Source of the DNA: RGIG3528 sp045629005
GTDB lineage: Bacteria > Bacillota > Clostridia > Lachnospirales > Lachnospiraceae
Direction: 5' to 3'
DNA: 64,000 bases
Assembly: GCA_045629005.1 (NCBI GenBank)
Contig: JAZQQJ010000027.1
Span: 14,603-78,602, forward strand
The translations under genes and the position numbers were made by a program. The notes beneath the pieces are model-generated. The model was given only the letters and a program-made list of their open reading frames with translations. It made no database searches and was not told where the DNA came from. This document shows, piece by piece, positions 53,861-63,236 of this stretch (positions are counted from its first letter, which is position 1; each line of letters opens with the position of its first letter).

Positions 53861-54306
53861 TAACAAGACCAAAGCTGCTTGTAATTTTCCTAATCTATTT
53901 TGTGTTTTGCTTTGTTACGGTTTTCTATGAAAAAGCTGTTTACAGAGAAAGCCTCAGACAGGTGGAAAGGATTGATAATGCCTTTCTGCCTGCCTGCAGG
54001 GCTGCAGGAGAGGCTCTGAAGAATCATGTGTATGAGGAAGATGTCTACGAGATGGTAGAAAAGACTTTTTTATATACATACGCCTCTTATCTTGGCGCAA
54101 AGGAAAAGGATGAAATATTGTCGGAGTCTACTGAGGTAGAAGCAATATCTTTTTTTGTAAACGGTGATTTGACATCACCTGAAAGACTGACGTATGTCAA
54201 GGACGAAGATGTGTTGGAATTACATATAACATTAAAGGACATAAGTATTAATGCTTTTGGAAGAAAAAGATACATATCAAGAAACTACGCGGATATCGTG
54301 AGGTAG
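53857..54306 (+). CDS. Single-pass pilin-like or TadE-like protein
   Basis: A 149-residue protein with one helix (about 7-25) and an exported-looking domain that resembles the stem of the protein at 53362 (a helical FLPACRAAGEALKNHVYEED stretch). It overlaps the previous ORF by ATGA and ends 2 nt before the adhesin gene. No known domain. Confidence 0.65.
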   Translation: MITRPKLLVIFLIYFVFCFVTVFYEKAVYRESLRQVERIDNAFLPACRAAGEALKNHVYEEDVYEMVEKTFLYTYASYLGAKEKDEILSESTEVEAISFFVNGDLTSPERLTYVKDEDVLELHITLKDISINAFGRKRYISRNYADIVR

Positions 54307-54308
54307 TA

Positions 54309-56450
54309 ATGAAAAAACTTATTGTAAGCGTTCTCCTTATTTGCCTTTTACTTAGCGGAACAAATAATGTATATGCTGTTTTACCTGAAAGCATATATGA
54401 CAACAATATCGGAGTGCTGACAGATAAGGATGGAAATACAAGACATAATTACAGTACATATGACAAAAATGCTGTTATTAAGTATGAGTCGGATACTTAT
54501 TTTTATATTGATGGTGTTGATAAAGACGTTTCTCTTACTGAAATAGCTGAGGCAACGGGGAAGAATTTTAACGGTGCGGATACTATATCAGGTTTTAAAT
54601 ATAACAATCCTGCCGCAACGGATTCCGTTGAGATTAATGACATCATTGATACTCTTGTGACGCTTGGCTATGGAAATGATGTCAGAAGAGTTTATCAGAC
54701 CTCGGACGGAGTGCTTCAGGCCTCCTCTTATAATACAATACGTGCCTATAACGCTAATACAGGCGATGCTGATTCCGGGCTTACCTTTAGAGGATATGAC
54801 GTTTCCTTGAAATATCCCGAAAATGAGAATACTCAGAATAAGCTTGACAGTTTTTTAACTGATATATCATGGGGAGACACGGAGGCAGTAAGGAATACTG
54901 CGCTTTACAGCATTTCCGGAACGACAACGTATATGCCTGAACTTACAAGCGTTCCGGTTATACATCAGGAACCGACGGTGACACCGATAATTACAATTGC
55001 GGTGAGCACTCCTACGCCACTTCCACCGACTCCGACAGAACAGCCGTCTGTAGGTATTTATTATGATGGAAACGGAGCAGACGGAGGCTCTACATGGAGC
55101 AGCAACGCATATTATAACGGGACCTTCATCGTATCTCAAAACGGCTTCTTCAAAAACGGTTATCATGACGTGGGCTATTGGACTACAGATCGTGACGGAA
55201 AAGGGGAAAGAATATATCCCGGTGAAACAGTCACATTAAGTGTTTACTATGGGAAGGCGTGGATTACATTATATGCTCAATGGGAGAGCAACACCTATAT
55301 AGTTGATTTTGATTACAATGCTGATTTTTGCCTGAAACCGGAAACTCTCGTAAAAGGAGATGTTGGGGAAAAGCTTACGGGAGGAACAGAAGTGAACGTT
55401 TATTATTCACCTTATGAGTACAGGACATATGTGCTTTTGGAAGATAATGCAATAATAAAGGCAGGGGATAATTACAATCTGCCAAAGCCCGAGATAGAAG
55501 GTTACACTTTTGTTAACTGGTCATTCAGAGAGTTGGAGTCTGGTAATGGATTCTGGGGTAATTATTGTACTGAAGAAACAGTTTGTACTATTGCTGAAAA
55601 CCATACTCTTTATGCCGTCTGGAAACCAAATGAATATAATGTTTCGTTTGATTTTAATTTTGACAGCATGATTCCATCTGTATTGGGTGAGGACGCCTTT
55701 ACAAATATGAGTGCTTCCGAATATTTAATCAATTATGGAGAAACGTTGGATTTTATTGGTGTGCCTGAAAGGAAAGGCTATGATTTTACCGGATGGTATT
55801 TGGCGGAAGTGAGTAATGACGGTAGAGGTGATGTAATCCGTCAGGACAGCATATTCGATAAAACCGATAATATAATGTTGTATGCCGGATGGAAGCCTGT
55901 AAAAATTAACCTTACAATGGATTTGATGAATGGAAACGAAGTCTCTTCGGAAAAAGTAGAATATGGACAGAAACTGGATGATATTTTGTTCGTTCCTGAA
56001 AAAACAGGTTACACGTTTATAGGATGGAATACAGCTACCGATGGAAGCGGAAAACAGGTTAAGGAAAGTGACATATCATTATTTACAACCGACACACGTA
56101 TCTATGCGATGTATGAACCACTAACCTATGAGACGGGCCTTGATTATAACCTTTCCCGGAAACTCCCTGCTGTAAATGTTAAAGGGACAGATTTAAAGAA
56201 GATAACGATAACAAATGGCGAATCATTTCCAAAGCTTCCTGCTCCCGAGCGTGAAGGGTATTACTTTATGGGCTGGTACACAATAGAGGATGACGGAAGT
56301 TATGGCGAACGTATCACACGGAATTCAAAGGTTGATGAAATATGCAGGAACGGAATCAAAGCAAGATGGATTCCTGAACTGGTCAAAGTAATCTATGATT
56401 ACAATGATTATGAGGATTACTCGGAATATGAGGTGGAATATGGCCCGTAA
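54309..56450 (+). CDS. Secreted protein with InlB-type B-repeats (first adhesin)
   Basis: A 713-residue surface protein. A signal peptide spans about 1-23 (ends NNVYA). A unique region (about 25-215) and a Thr/Pro linker follow, and then InlB/Listeria-Bacteroides repeats. Repeat hallmarks are seen several times: GYTFVNWSF, HTLYAVWKPN, GYDFTGWYL, MLYAGWKPV and GYTFIGWNT. There is no LPXTG motif and no C-terminal membrane anchor. The protein stops early in a repeat, after VKVIYDYN. The next gene overlaps by 11 nt. By position it is the likely tip or adhesin of the Tad-like system. Confidence 0.8.
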   Translation: MKKLIVSVLLICLLLSGTNNVYAVLPESIYDNNIGVLTDKDGNTRHNYSTYDKNAVIKYESDTYFYIDGVDKDVSLTEIAEATGKNFNGADTISGFKYNNPAATDSVEINDIIDTLVTLGYGNDVRRVYQTSDGVLQASSYNTIRAYNANTGDADSGLTFRGYDVSLKYPENENTQNKLDSFLTDISWGDTEAVRNTALYSISGTTTYMPELTSVPVIHQEPTVTPIITIAVSTPTPLPPTPTEQPSVGIYYDGNGADGGSTWSSNAYYNGTFIVSQNGFFKNGYHDVGYWTTDRDGKGERIYPGETVTLSVYYGKAWITLYAQWESNTYIVDFDYNADFCLKPETLVKGDVGEKLTGGTEVNVYYSPYEYRTYVLLEDNAIIKAGDNYNLPKPEIEGYTFVNWSFRELESGNGFWGNYCTEETVCTIAENHTLYAVWKPNEYNVSFDFNFDSMIPSVLGEDAFTNMSASEYLINYGETLDFIGVPERKGYDFTGWYLAEVSNDGRGDVIRQDSIFDKTDNIMLYAGWKPVKINLTMDLMNGNEVSSEKVEYGQKLDDILFVPEKTGYTFIGWNTATDGSGKQVKESDISLFTTDTRIYAMYEPLTYETGLDYNLSRKLPAVNVKGTDLKKITITNGESFPKLPAPEREGYYFMGWYTIEDDGSYGERITRNSKVDEICRNGIKARWIPELVKVIYDYNDYEDYSEYEVEYGP

Positions 56451-59400
56451 TATATTCAGAATACCTGTTTTTAGATTAATAGTTGGCATTACCTTATTTC
56501 TGCCCTTGCTAATATTTATGCTTTTGTTTACGGAGACAGAAAATGTTTTTGCTTCTTCAGAATGCTGTAATGGTAAGCATGACGATTCATGCTATGAGGA
56601 AGGCGTAGCAAAGCATATACATACTGATTACAGGGGAAAGAATTCATCTTCTGACACAAACAGTAAACGCGGTGGATGTTATAACGAATACCATGCGGGC
56701 TCGTATGAATGTTATCCCTGCCGTGGGACATTCAGTATCGAAAGATATGAACGAATAACAAGCAGATATGCATACAGCTGTTCTTGCAATACAAATGAGG
56801 AATATCTTAAATATGGTGGGGTTGGAATTAACGGACCGTATAAGGTTACTGTAACCTATTATCAGAATGGGTACACGGAGGAAAGTGCGGGACATTGCAC
56901 AAGGTGTGGTTCAACTGCATGGATATACCATGATTATATTGCTATATATCAGTGCTATTTATGTGGAAAAAAGACTACAGACCCCGGGCCTCATGATGTT
57001 GAACGAACCATAAGTGCGTACTATAAGGCAGACTGCGGGAAAAATCTGAGTTCGTATTATTTTGATAACGGCGATGGCGAAGAAGCTTCACCTGTATGCG
57101 ACAGGACAGTAATTGAGCTTATTCCGGCTGATGCGAGACAAATATGTACAAAGAATTCGGTTAATGAGAGTATTAACAGACAGGCGGTTGCGTATTTTAA
57201 AGACGGACATTATGAAAATGTCGAGTGTTCCGTAATCATTACTGATGGTATTAAAACTAACGAATGGCAGCAGGTTACGCTTTCGTATGGTGAATACCAT
57301 ATGGATACAGGTGATAGCAGACCACGCAAAGGAAGTGCAACAGCAACGGTCAGCTTATATGTCCGGGGAACAGTTACAGTTATTCTTGAAGCAGAAAACA
57401 ATACAATGGGAAATCCTGTTTTTGATAATGATGAAAGTAAGATTAAAGCAGATACGGGGAGTAAAGTGGTATGCTATGGAATGGCAAAGGCCGGTTATCA
57501 CGTCAGCGGATGGAGAATGCCGGACGGTACTGTTCCGGACGGGATATTTAAGAATGATGAAGCTGTGATTAATGTCCCTGATTATGACATTAAAATTATA
57601 TGTCTATACGAGCCCAATACATATAATGTGTGTTTTGATGCAGATGGTGGCCATTTTGAAAACGGAGGGGACAGAAAAGAAAAGGATGTATTGTTCGGAA
57701 GAGTATATGGAGAAATTGAAAACCCGGTTAAAGATGGCTATGTCTTTATCAGATGGAAACTTACTGATAAAACAGATGATACTGATGAGAAGGCCTTCAT
57801 TTCTCCGGAGTATGATATCGTTGAGATACCCGAAAATCATGTTCTTACAGCAGTCTGGTCTGAAAAAGGACCTGAATATATGTACATAGAATATGACGAT
57901 TATTTTGAAAACCTTTTTCAACCATCAAACTCGGGATACATATTTTTAGGCTGGTATATGCAGGAAGAAAATGATGTAGGGAAGGGCCTCAGGGTCGATA
58001 AAGATGTCCCGTTGAAATATGAGTATGTGTATGACGGGGATATAATTACAAAGAATAAAAACAGTTATGTTATTTATGCTACGAGGAAACCAAAGGAATA
58101 TACAATTACCTTTAAATGCGGTAATAATGAGTATGTCAGTTCAAAAGAAACGTTGAAAAATGCCGACGGAAGTGATGCCGTGTACAATGTAATACGTATC
58201 GGAAATTATTATGATTCTGATTCTGCTTGTAAAAAAGTAAGGTATGGGGAAAAACTGGGCATTACGCCTGTTCCGGCTAGATTTGATGATGAAGGAATTG
58301 CACTCGATGATTCTATATTTATCGGCTGGTCTTCTGATGGGAGCCTGGAAGGGTTGATTTATGAATCAATGGAAGTACTGCTTGAACATGATATTACTGT
58401 TTATCCGATGTTTGTATCAGAAGGTGAGTATACGGTTACACTTGATCCAAACGGAGGCGTTATGAGCCCATATTTTGATACGGGCCCCGCAGAGAATCCA
58501 TTTGTTGTGAAAATCGGTAAGGTGTATGGGAGCAATCTTGGGTATATTCCAAATTATAGTGGACATAAATTTACCGGTTGGAGTCTTAACAATGATGGAA
58601 GCGGAATAATAATCAATACAACGACGAGAGTTTTTACAGAGAATGATCATACACTGTATGCGCGTTGGGAAAATTATGTAACGTATGATTCCAATTCTGT
58701 AGATATATATAACAATCCGCTGATAGGAGATTGCTTTGGCACGACATACAGAAATGTTTTTGTGAACGATGACATTACGATGCAGTCTGTTCGGGAAAAT
58801 GGATATTACAGGCCATATTATAACTTTGTCGGATGGAATACAAAAAAAGACGGAAGCGGTACATGGTACTGTAGTGAAAAAGACATGTCAGGTAAGACTC
58901 CGGTAGATGCTCTTTCAAAAATCTGCGGAAACGATAAAACTGTTACGACTTTATATGCTCAGTGGGACAGTTGTATTGAAATTTATCTTGATTTAGATGG
59001 CGGGGAAATTTTCGGGAATGCCGAAAATATCATAGAATCACATATTGGAGAGTCGTTTCCTGAAATGCTGACTGTACCACTTAAAGAAGGTTTTTATTTT
59101 ATCGGTTATTACACGGGGACAGATGGCACAGGAGTTAAGGTATATGATAAACATGGCTCATATTGCCTTGAGGATGCAGGATTGAAAAAAGCAGACAACA
59201 GGACATTGCTTGTTCCCGATAATCGAATTTTTATCGGAAATACTCGTGAATCGGGACTTCCTTCGAATTCTTACGTTGCTTTGCCGGAAATGGACAGACT
59301 TTACGCTTTCTGGGGAGAGGGGACAGACCCGGGGGGCGCTGAAATAACAAATTGCAGCCTTATTCTTGTTAATAACGATGACATAAAAGAATATGATGAA

Positions 59401-59862
59401 GAGGGCATTCCGATAGTGCACAGAGGCAATAAACTGACATACAGAGCTATTCTCTTATGTGATAATGATACAGAAGAGATAAAGATGTTTGCAAAACCTG
59501 AATTTGAAAATAAAAACGGAAATGCGGTACATGTGTTTTCAATTACAGGTGAAAAAGGAAATATCAAAACCTTTGTCGAGTATGGGAAAGATATATATGC
59601 AATCATAGATTTAGCGGCTTGTTCTTCTGCTAACAATGGTTTTAAGTGTTATGAATGCAGTATTGTTATTCCATATTTGTCATATTACGTTAATGATTTT
59701 GATATGGATGCATTTGATAAGGCATCAGAGAATAATACGCTTTGGGGCAATGAAGCTTTCTTTTCGGATGAGGATATGGTTCTAAACCTTTATTTTTCAG
59801 CTGAAGATGAATATGGTGAAGTGATTGATTACGATACACCCGTCTCTGTCATCATAAAATGA
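56440..59862 (+). CDS. Very large secreted InlB-repeat protein with cysteine-rich N-terminus (second adhesin)
   Basis: A 1140-residue exported protein. A signal or anchor helix (about 12-35) is followed by a cysteine-rich region (about 38-240) and a long run of InlB-type B-repeats. The cysteine region includes pairs HCTRCGS and YQCYLCGK spaced as in a zinc ribbon. Repeats include GYHVSGWRM, GYIFLGWYM, GHKFTGWSL, YYNFVGWNT and GFYFIGYYT. A unique C-terminal domain (about 990-1140) ends the protein; no sortase motif. ATG 56440 has GAGGTGG upstream and overlaps the first adhesin gene by 11 nt. Confidence 0.82.
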   Translation: MARNIFRIPVFRLIVGITLFLPLLIFMLLFTETENVFASSECCNGKHDDSCYEEGVAKHIHTDYRGKNSSSDTNSKRGGCYNEYHAGSYECYPCRGTFSIERYERITSRYAYSCSCNTNEEYLKYGGVGINGPYKVTVTYYQNGYTEESAGHCTRCGSTAWIYHDYIAIYQCYLCGKKTTDPGPHDVERTISAYYKADCGKNLSSYYFDNGDGEEASPVCDRTVIELIPADARQICTKNSVNESINRQAVAYFKDGHYENVECSVIITDGIKTNEWQQVTLSYGEYHMDTGDSRPRKGSATATVSLYVRGTVTVILEAENNTMGNPVFDNDESKIKADTGSKVVCYGMAKAGYHVSGWRMPDGTVPDGIFKNDEAVINVPDYDIKIICLYEPNTYNVCFDADGGHFENGGDRKEKDVLFGRVYGEIENPVKDGYVFIRWKLTDKTDDTDEKAFISPEYDIVEIPENHVLTAVWSEKGPEYMYIEYDDYFENLFQPSNSGYIFLGWYMQEENDVGKGLRVDKDVPLKYEYVYDGDIITKNKNSYVIYATRKPKEYTITFKCGNNEYVSSKETLKNADGSDAVYNVIRIGNYYDSDSACKKVRYGEKLGITPVPARFDDEGIALDDSIFIGWSSDGSLEGLIYESMEVLLEHDITVYPMFVSEGEYTVTLDPNGGVMSPYFDTGPAENPFVVKIGKVYGSNLGYIPNYSGHKFTGWSLNNDGSGIIINTTTRVFTENDHTLYARWENYVTYDSNSVDIYNNPLIGDCFGTTYRNVFVNDDITMQSVRENGYYRPYYNFVGWNTKKDGSGTWYCSEKDMSGKTPVDALSKICGNDKTVTTLYAQWDSCIEIYLDLDGGEIFGNAENIIESHIGESFPEMLTVPLKEGFYFIGYYTGTDGTGVKVYDKHGSYCLEDAGLKKADNRTLLVPDNRIFIGNTRESGLPSNSYVALPEMDRLYAFWGEGTDPGGAEITNCSLILVNNDDIKEYDEEGIPIVHRGNKLTYRAILLCDNDTEEIKMFAKPEFENKNGNAVHVFSITGEKGNIKTFVEYGKDIYAIIDLAACSSANNGFKCYECSIVIPYLSYYVNDFDMDAFDKASENNTLWGNEAFFSDEDMVLNLYFSAEDEYGEVIDYDTPVSVIIK

Positions 59863-59871
59863 CACTTCTTC

Positions 59872-59900
59872 TTGACATCCCCCCGATTCATGAATACACT
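59872..59900 (+). promoter_or_regulatory. rqcH promoter
   Basis: Consensus TTGACA (59872-59877), 17 nt, TACACT (59895-59900). No terminator hairpin is visible between the adhesin gene and this promoter. Confidence 0.6.
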
Positions 59901-59930
59901 TTAACGGGCGAAATATAAAGAGGTGAAATT

Positions 59931-61718
59931 ATGGCTTTTGATGGAGTTACCGTTGCCGGTGTTATTGATGAACTGAATAAAAAACTTCTTGACGGAAGAA
60001 TTATTAAAATACAGCAGCCTGAGAAAGATGAGATCATTTTAACGATTAAGGCCTACGACACGTATAAGCTTTTTATGTCTGCCAATGCATCTCTTCCGCT
60101 TATATATCTTACGGAGGAAAATAAGCCTTCTCCCGCGGTGGCACCTGCCTTCTGTATGCTTCTCCGCAAGCACTTTAACAGTGCAAGAATCATTGGAATA
60201 CATCAAGGATTCGGTGAGGAACCTTCTCTCGAACGTTCGGTTGACATTTGCATTGAACATCTGGACGAAATGGGCGATGTTTGCCAAAAGCATCTGATAA
60301 TCGAAATAATGGGAAAACACAGTAACATTATTCTGTGTGACAATGAATACACTATAATGGATTCCATAAAGCGTGTATCAGGGTTTATGAGCTCGGTACG
60401 TGAAGTGCTCCCGGGAAGAAAATATTTCCTGCCTCAGACAGTGGAAAAAGCAAATCCCCTTACGGTTGATTTTGAAGGTTTTTCGAAGTCTGTCTTTGAG
60501 AAACCTGGTGCTCTTTCCAAGACCATATATTCAGGTATTACAGGAATAAGCCCCCAGGCTGCGGAAGAAATACTTTTCAGAGCAGGTATATCGGGTGATA
60601 TGCAGGCCACTGAACTCACCGGGGATTTAAAGCTTCACCTGTTTAAAACCTTTTCCAGATTTATTGATGAAATACGTGAAGGCAACTTTAAACCCACGCT
60701 CATATATAAAGACGGCGCACTTCAGGAGTTTACTGTACTTGAATGTAACGCTTATGACGAAGCGGAAAATTATTCAAAAGAAGAAGCGGGTTCTGTTTCG
60801 GAAATGCTTTACAAGTATTATGCCGCAAAAAATCTGAGAACTGTTGTCCACCAGAAATCATCAGACCTCAGAAAGATTGTTAATACGGCAATTGAACGTG
60901 AGGCAAAAAAACTCGAGCTTCAGCTGAAACAACTGGCAGATACCGAAAAAAGGGATAAATATAAGGTCTACGGTGAACTTATAACTGCATACGGCTATAG
61001 TGTTCCACAGGGTTCGAAGAGTATGACTGCACTTAATTACTACACAAATGAGGAAGTCACTATCCCCTTGGACTCTACGATTGCCCCGATTGACAATGCG
61101 AAGAAGTATTTCGATAAGTATGCAAAGCTGAAGAGAACATACGAAGCGCTGACAACACTTACCGAAGAAACAAAGCAGGCACTCGATCATCTGATGAGCA
61201 TTTCACTTTCACTTGAAATTGCAACCGGTGAAAATGACCTTAACCAGATAAAAAAGGAACTTACCGACAGTGGATATATCAAATTCCATGCAATAAAGGA
61301 CAAACAGGGAAAGAACGGACAGAAGCAGAAGACTCAAAAGATTAAGAGTGAGCCGTTGCATTATGTCTCTCCCGAGGGTGTTCATTTCTACGTTGGTAAA
61401 AACAATACGCAGAACGACGAACTTACATTTAACTTTGCTTCCAATGCGGATTGGTGGTTCCATGCAAAAGGCTGCCCAGGCTCCCATGTTATAATGAGAA
61501 CCGAAGGACAGGAAATGCCCGACATTGCCTTTGAAGATGCAGGTGCGCTTGCGGCATATTATTCATCTTCTCCCAGAGACGGTAAAGTCGAAGTGGACTA
61601 TGTGAAAAAGAAAGAAGTAAAGAAGCCCGCTAATGCGAAACCGGGGTTTGTTGTGTACTATACCAATTACTCTCTTGTTGCAAAACCCGATATTTCAAGG
61701 CTTACACAGGTCGAGTAA
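59931..61718 (+). CDS. rqcH: Rqc2/NFACT homologue RqcH
   Basis: Ribosome quality control factor that binds obstructed 50S subunits and adds alanine tails. The NFACT-N domain starts with FDGVTVAGVIDELNKKLLDG. Two coiled-coil segments lie in the middle (about 300-420). A C-terminal NFACT-R/DUF814 domain has WWFHAKGCPGSHVIM. The family's Asp-Arg pair in the N domain appears as Glu-Arg (SLERSVDI). 595 residues. Older annotation calls this family fibronectin-binding protein. RBS GAGGTG. A strong terminator follows. Confidence 0.93.
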   Translation: MAFDGVTVAGVIDELNKKLLDGRIIKIQQPEKDEIILTIKAYDTYKLFMSANASLPLIYLTEENKPSPAVAPAFCMLLRKHFNSARIIGIHQGFGEEPSLERSVDICIEHLDEMGDVCQKHLIIEIMGKHSNIILCDNEYTIMDSIKRVSGFMSSVREVLPGRKYFLPQTVEKANPLTVDFEGFSKSVFEKPGALSKTIYSGITGISPQAAEEILFRAGISGDMQATELTGDLKLHLFKTFSRFIDEIREGNFKPTLIYKDGALQEFTVLECNAYDEAENYSKEEAGSVSEMLYKYYAAKNLRTVVHQKSSDLRKIVNTAIEREAKKLELQLKQLADTEKRDKYKVYGELITAYGYSVPQGSKSMTALNYYTNEEVTIPLDSTIAPIDNAKKYFDKYAKLKRTYEALTTLTEETKQALDHLMSISLSLEIATGENDLNQIKKELTDSGYIKFHAIKDKQGKNGQKQKTQKIKSEPLHYVSPEGVHFYVGKNNTQNDELTFNFASNADWWFHAKGCPGSHVIMRTEGQEMPDIAFEDAGALAAYYSSSPRDGKVEVDYVKKKEVKKPANAKPGFVVYYTNYSLVAKPDISRLTQVE

Positions 61719-61800
61719 GAAAGTAGCAAGGAAATATTGAGGAATACCAGAAATAGCGAATAGGCATTGTGGAATCGATGATGATGCCATATTTTTCCAG

Positions 61801-61829
61801 CAGGGACAAGAATTCTTGTCCCTGTTTTT
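61801..61829 (+). terminator. rqcH terminator
   Basis: Perfect 24-nt palindrome centred at GAATTC (61801-61824) followed by TTTTT. Confidence 0.9.
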
Positions 61830-61890
61830 ATCCTACAATGAAATGCGATTGCAGACACGAGTTTGACAAGCGTATTTAATAGGAAAAATA

Positions 61891-62242
61891 CAGGTAAATT
61901 GTCAAAAAGACAATTTTTACCAGTACGTGGTGCGGGAAGGGGACTGGTAAATTGCCAAAAAGACAAGATTTATCAGTACGTGGTGCGGGAAGGGGACTGG
62001 TAAATTGACAAAAAAGACAAGTTTTATCAGTACGTTGCGCGGGAATGCGACTGGTAAATTGCCAAAAAGACAAGATTTATCAGTACGTGGTGCGGGAAGG
62101 GGACTGGTAAATTGACAAAAAGACAAGTTTTACCAGTACGTGGTGCGAGAATGCAACTGGTAAATTGTCAAAAAGACAAGTTTTATCAGTACGTTGCGCA
62201 GGAAGGGGACTGGTAAATTGACAAAAAGACAAGTTTTTCCAG
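61891..62242. repeat. Seven-copy 53-bp hairpin repeat array
   Basis: Seven tandem units with a period of 53 bp (once 54), starting at 61891, 61944, 61997, 62051, 62104, 62157 and 62210. Each has a 33-nt dyad (CTGGTAAA...TTTACCAG or ...TTTATCAG with a loop of A residues) and a 20-nt linker in two interchangeable forms (gtgcgggaagggg type and gcgcgggaatgcg type). The rest of the gene-free stretch 61719-62317 holds the rqcH terminator and nothing else I recognise. Confidence 0.92.
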
Positions 62243-62317
62243 ACTAAATGGCAGAATTTAATTGATAGTATCTACAGACATAAAACTGCATTATTTGAAA
62301 AGAAAGGGGAAGAGATA

Positions 62318-63112
62318 TTGTTCAGCAAAGAATTAGAAGCGAGAAATGTTCTGCTTGAGAGCATAATAACTAAAATTACTTTTGAACTTCCTGGTTTACC
62401 TGAGGGAAATTTGAGAATACAGAAAAATAAGGACAGTGTTCAATATTTCCACGTTAAGGAGAAAAATGATAATCATGGGAATTATATTAAAACTGAAAAT
62501 AAAGAATTTGCAGCAGAACTTGCTCAAAAAACATATTATGAAAAACTATTAAAAAAGGCAAAAACGGAACATGATGCAATATCCGATTATTTGAAGAAAA
62601 TTAAAGGTCAGTGTCCGGAAGAAGTTTTTTCAATGATGAATGAATATAGAAAAGAGTTGGTAAACCCTCTTTTGGTATCTGATAATGACTATGCATATGA
62701 CTGGGAAAATTTGCCTTACACAAAAAAACCTTTCTACCCTGAAGAATGTATATATCCTACTGAAAAAGGAGATATGGTTCGGAGCAAATCGGAAGCAATG
62801 CTGGCAGACATGTACTATTCACTCGGCATCCCTTATAAATACGAAGCTCCTGTCAGGATGAAGAATGGAAAAGTGAAATATCCGGATTTCACTTTGCTGA
62901 AAGTTCATGAAAGAAGTGAGTATTACCATGAGCATATGGGACTTATGAATGATGAATTTTATCGATCCAAAAATCTAATCAAGATTAATGAATATGCCGA
63001 ATCAAATATCTTTACAGGAATTAATCTTATTCTTACTTTTGAAGCTGATTCCGCACCATTAAATATAAAAGCAATAAGAGACAATGTAAAACATATCTTT
63101 GGACTCGGTTGA
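62318..63112 (+). CDS. PD-(D/E)XK nuclease-like protein of unknown function
   Basis: A 264-residue soluble protein. A helical, lysine-rich N-terminal half (about 1-130) precedes a domain with VRSKSEAMLADMYYSLGIPY, KYPDFTLL and YYHEHMG. The order E, PDF, acidic strand matches the PD-(D/E)XK fold used by restriction-type nucleases, but the usual final lysine is not obvious, so catalysis is uncertain. The start is TTG 62318 with AAAGGGGA upstream. No partner methylase or transposase is adjacent; the hairpin array lies just upstream. Confidence 0.65.
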   Translation: MFSKELEARNVLLESIITKITFELPGLPEGNLRIQKNKDSVQYFHVKEKNDNHGNYIKTENKEFAAELAQKTYYEKLLKKAKTEHDAISDYLKKIKGQCPEEVFSMMNEYRKELVNPLLVSDNDYAYDWENLPYTKKPFYPEECIYPTEKGDMVRSKSEAMLADMYYSLGIPYKYEAPVRMKNGKVKYPDFTLLKVHERSEYYHEHMGLMNDEFYRSKNLIKINEYAESNIFTGINLILTFEADSAPLNIKAIRDNVKHIFGLG

Positions 63113-63208
63113 TATTCCTTAAACAACTGATAAAGAGTGAATGCCCTCGTGACATGATAGTACTTAAATTATTAGATAATTTTATGATAAATGCATTATT
63201 ATCTATGG

Positions 63209-63236
63209 TTGCTTTTCGAAACAAATAGGTTATAAT
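63209..63236 (+). promoter_or_regulatory. Promoter of the COG0523 GTPase
   Basis: TTGCTT (63209-63214), 16 nt, TATAAT (63231-63236). A short AGGGA/TCCCT hairpin with TTTTT at 63253-63270 lies in the leader and could be an attenuator, but the stem is only 5 bp. Confidence 0.55.

Noticed and set aside
54309..59862. LPXTG sortase anchoring of the large adhesins
   Set aside because: No LPXTG-type motif or C-terminal membrane helix with basic tail was found in either protein.
59931..61718. Fibronectin-binding adhesin
   Set aside because: The name is historical; the domains are those of the ribosome quality control factor RqcH, with no signal peptide.
61876..62126. Short minus-strand ORFs in the hairpin array
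   Set aside because: They are repeated readings of the 53-bp unit, whose period is not a multiple of 3, with no start signals.
61891..62242. CRISPR array
   Set aside because: Repeats are regular but the linkers are near-identical between units and no cas genes are present; these are tandem repeats, not spacers.
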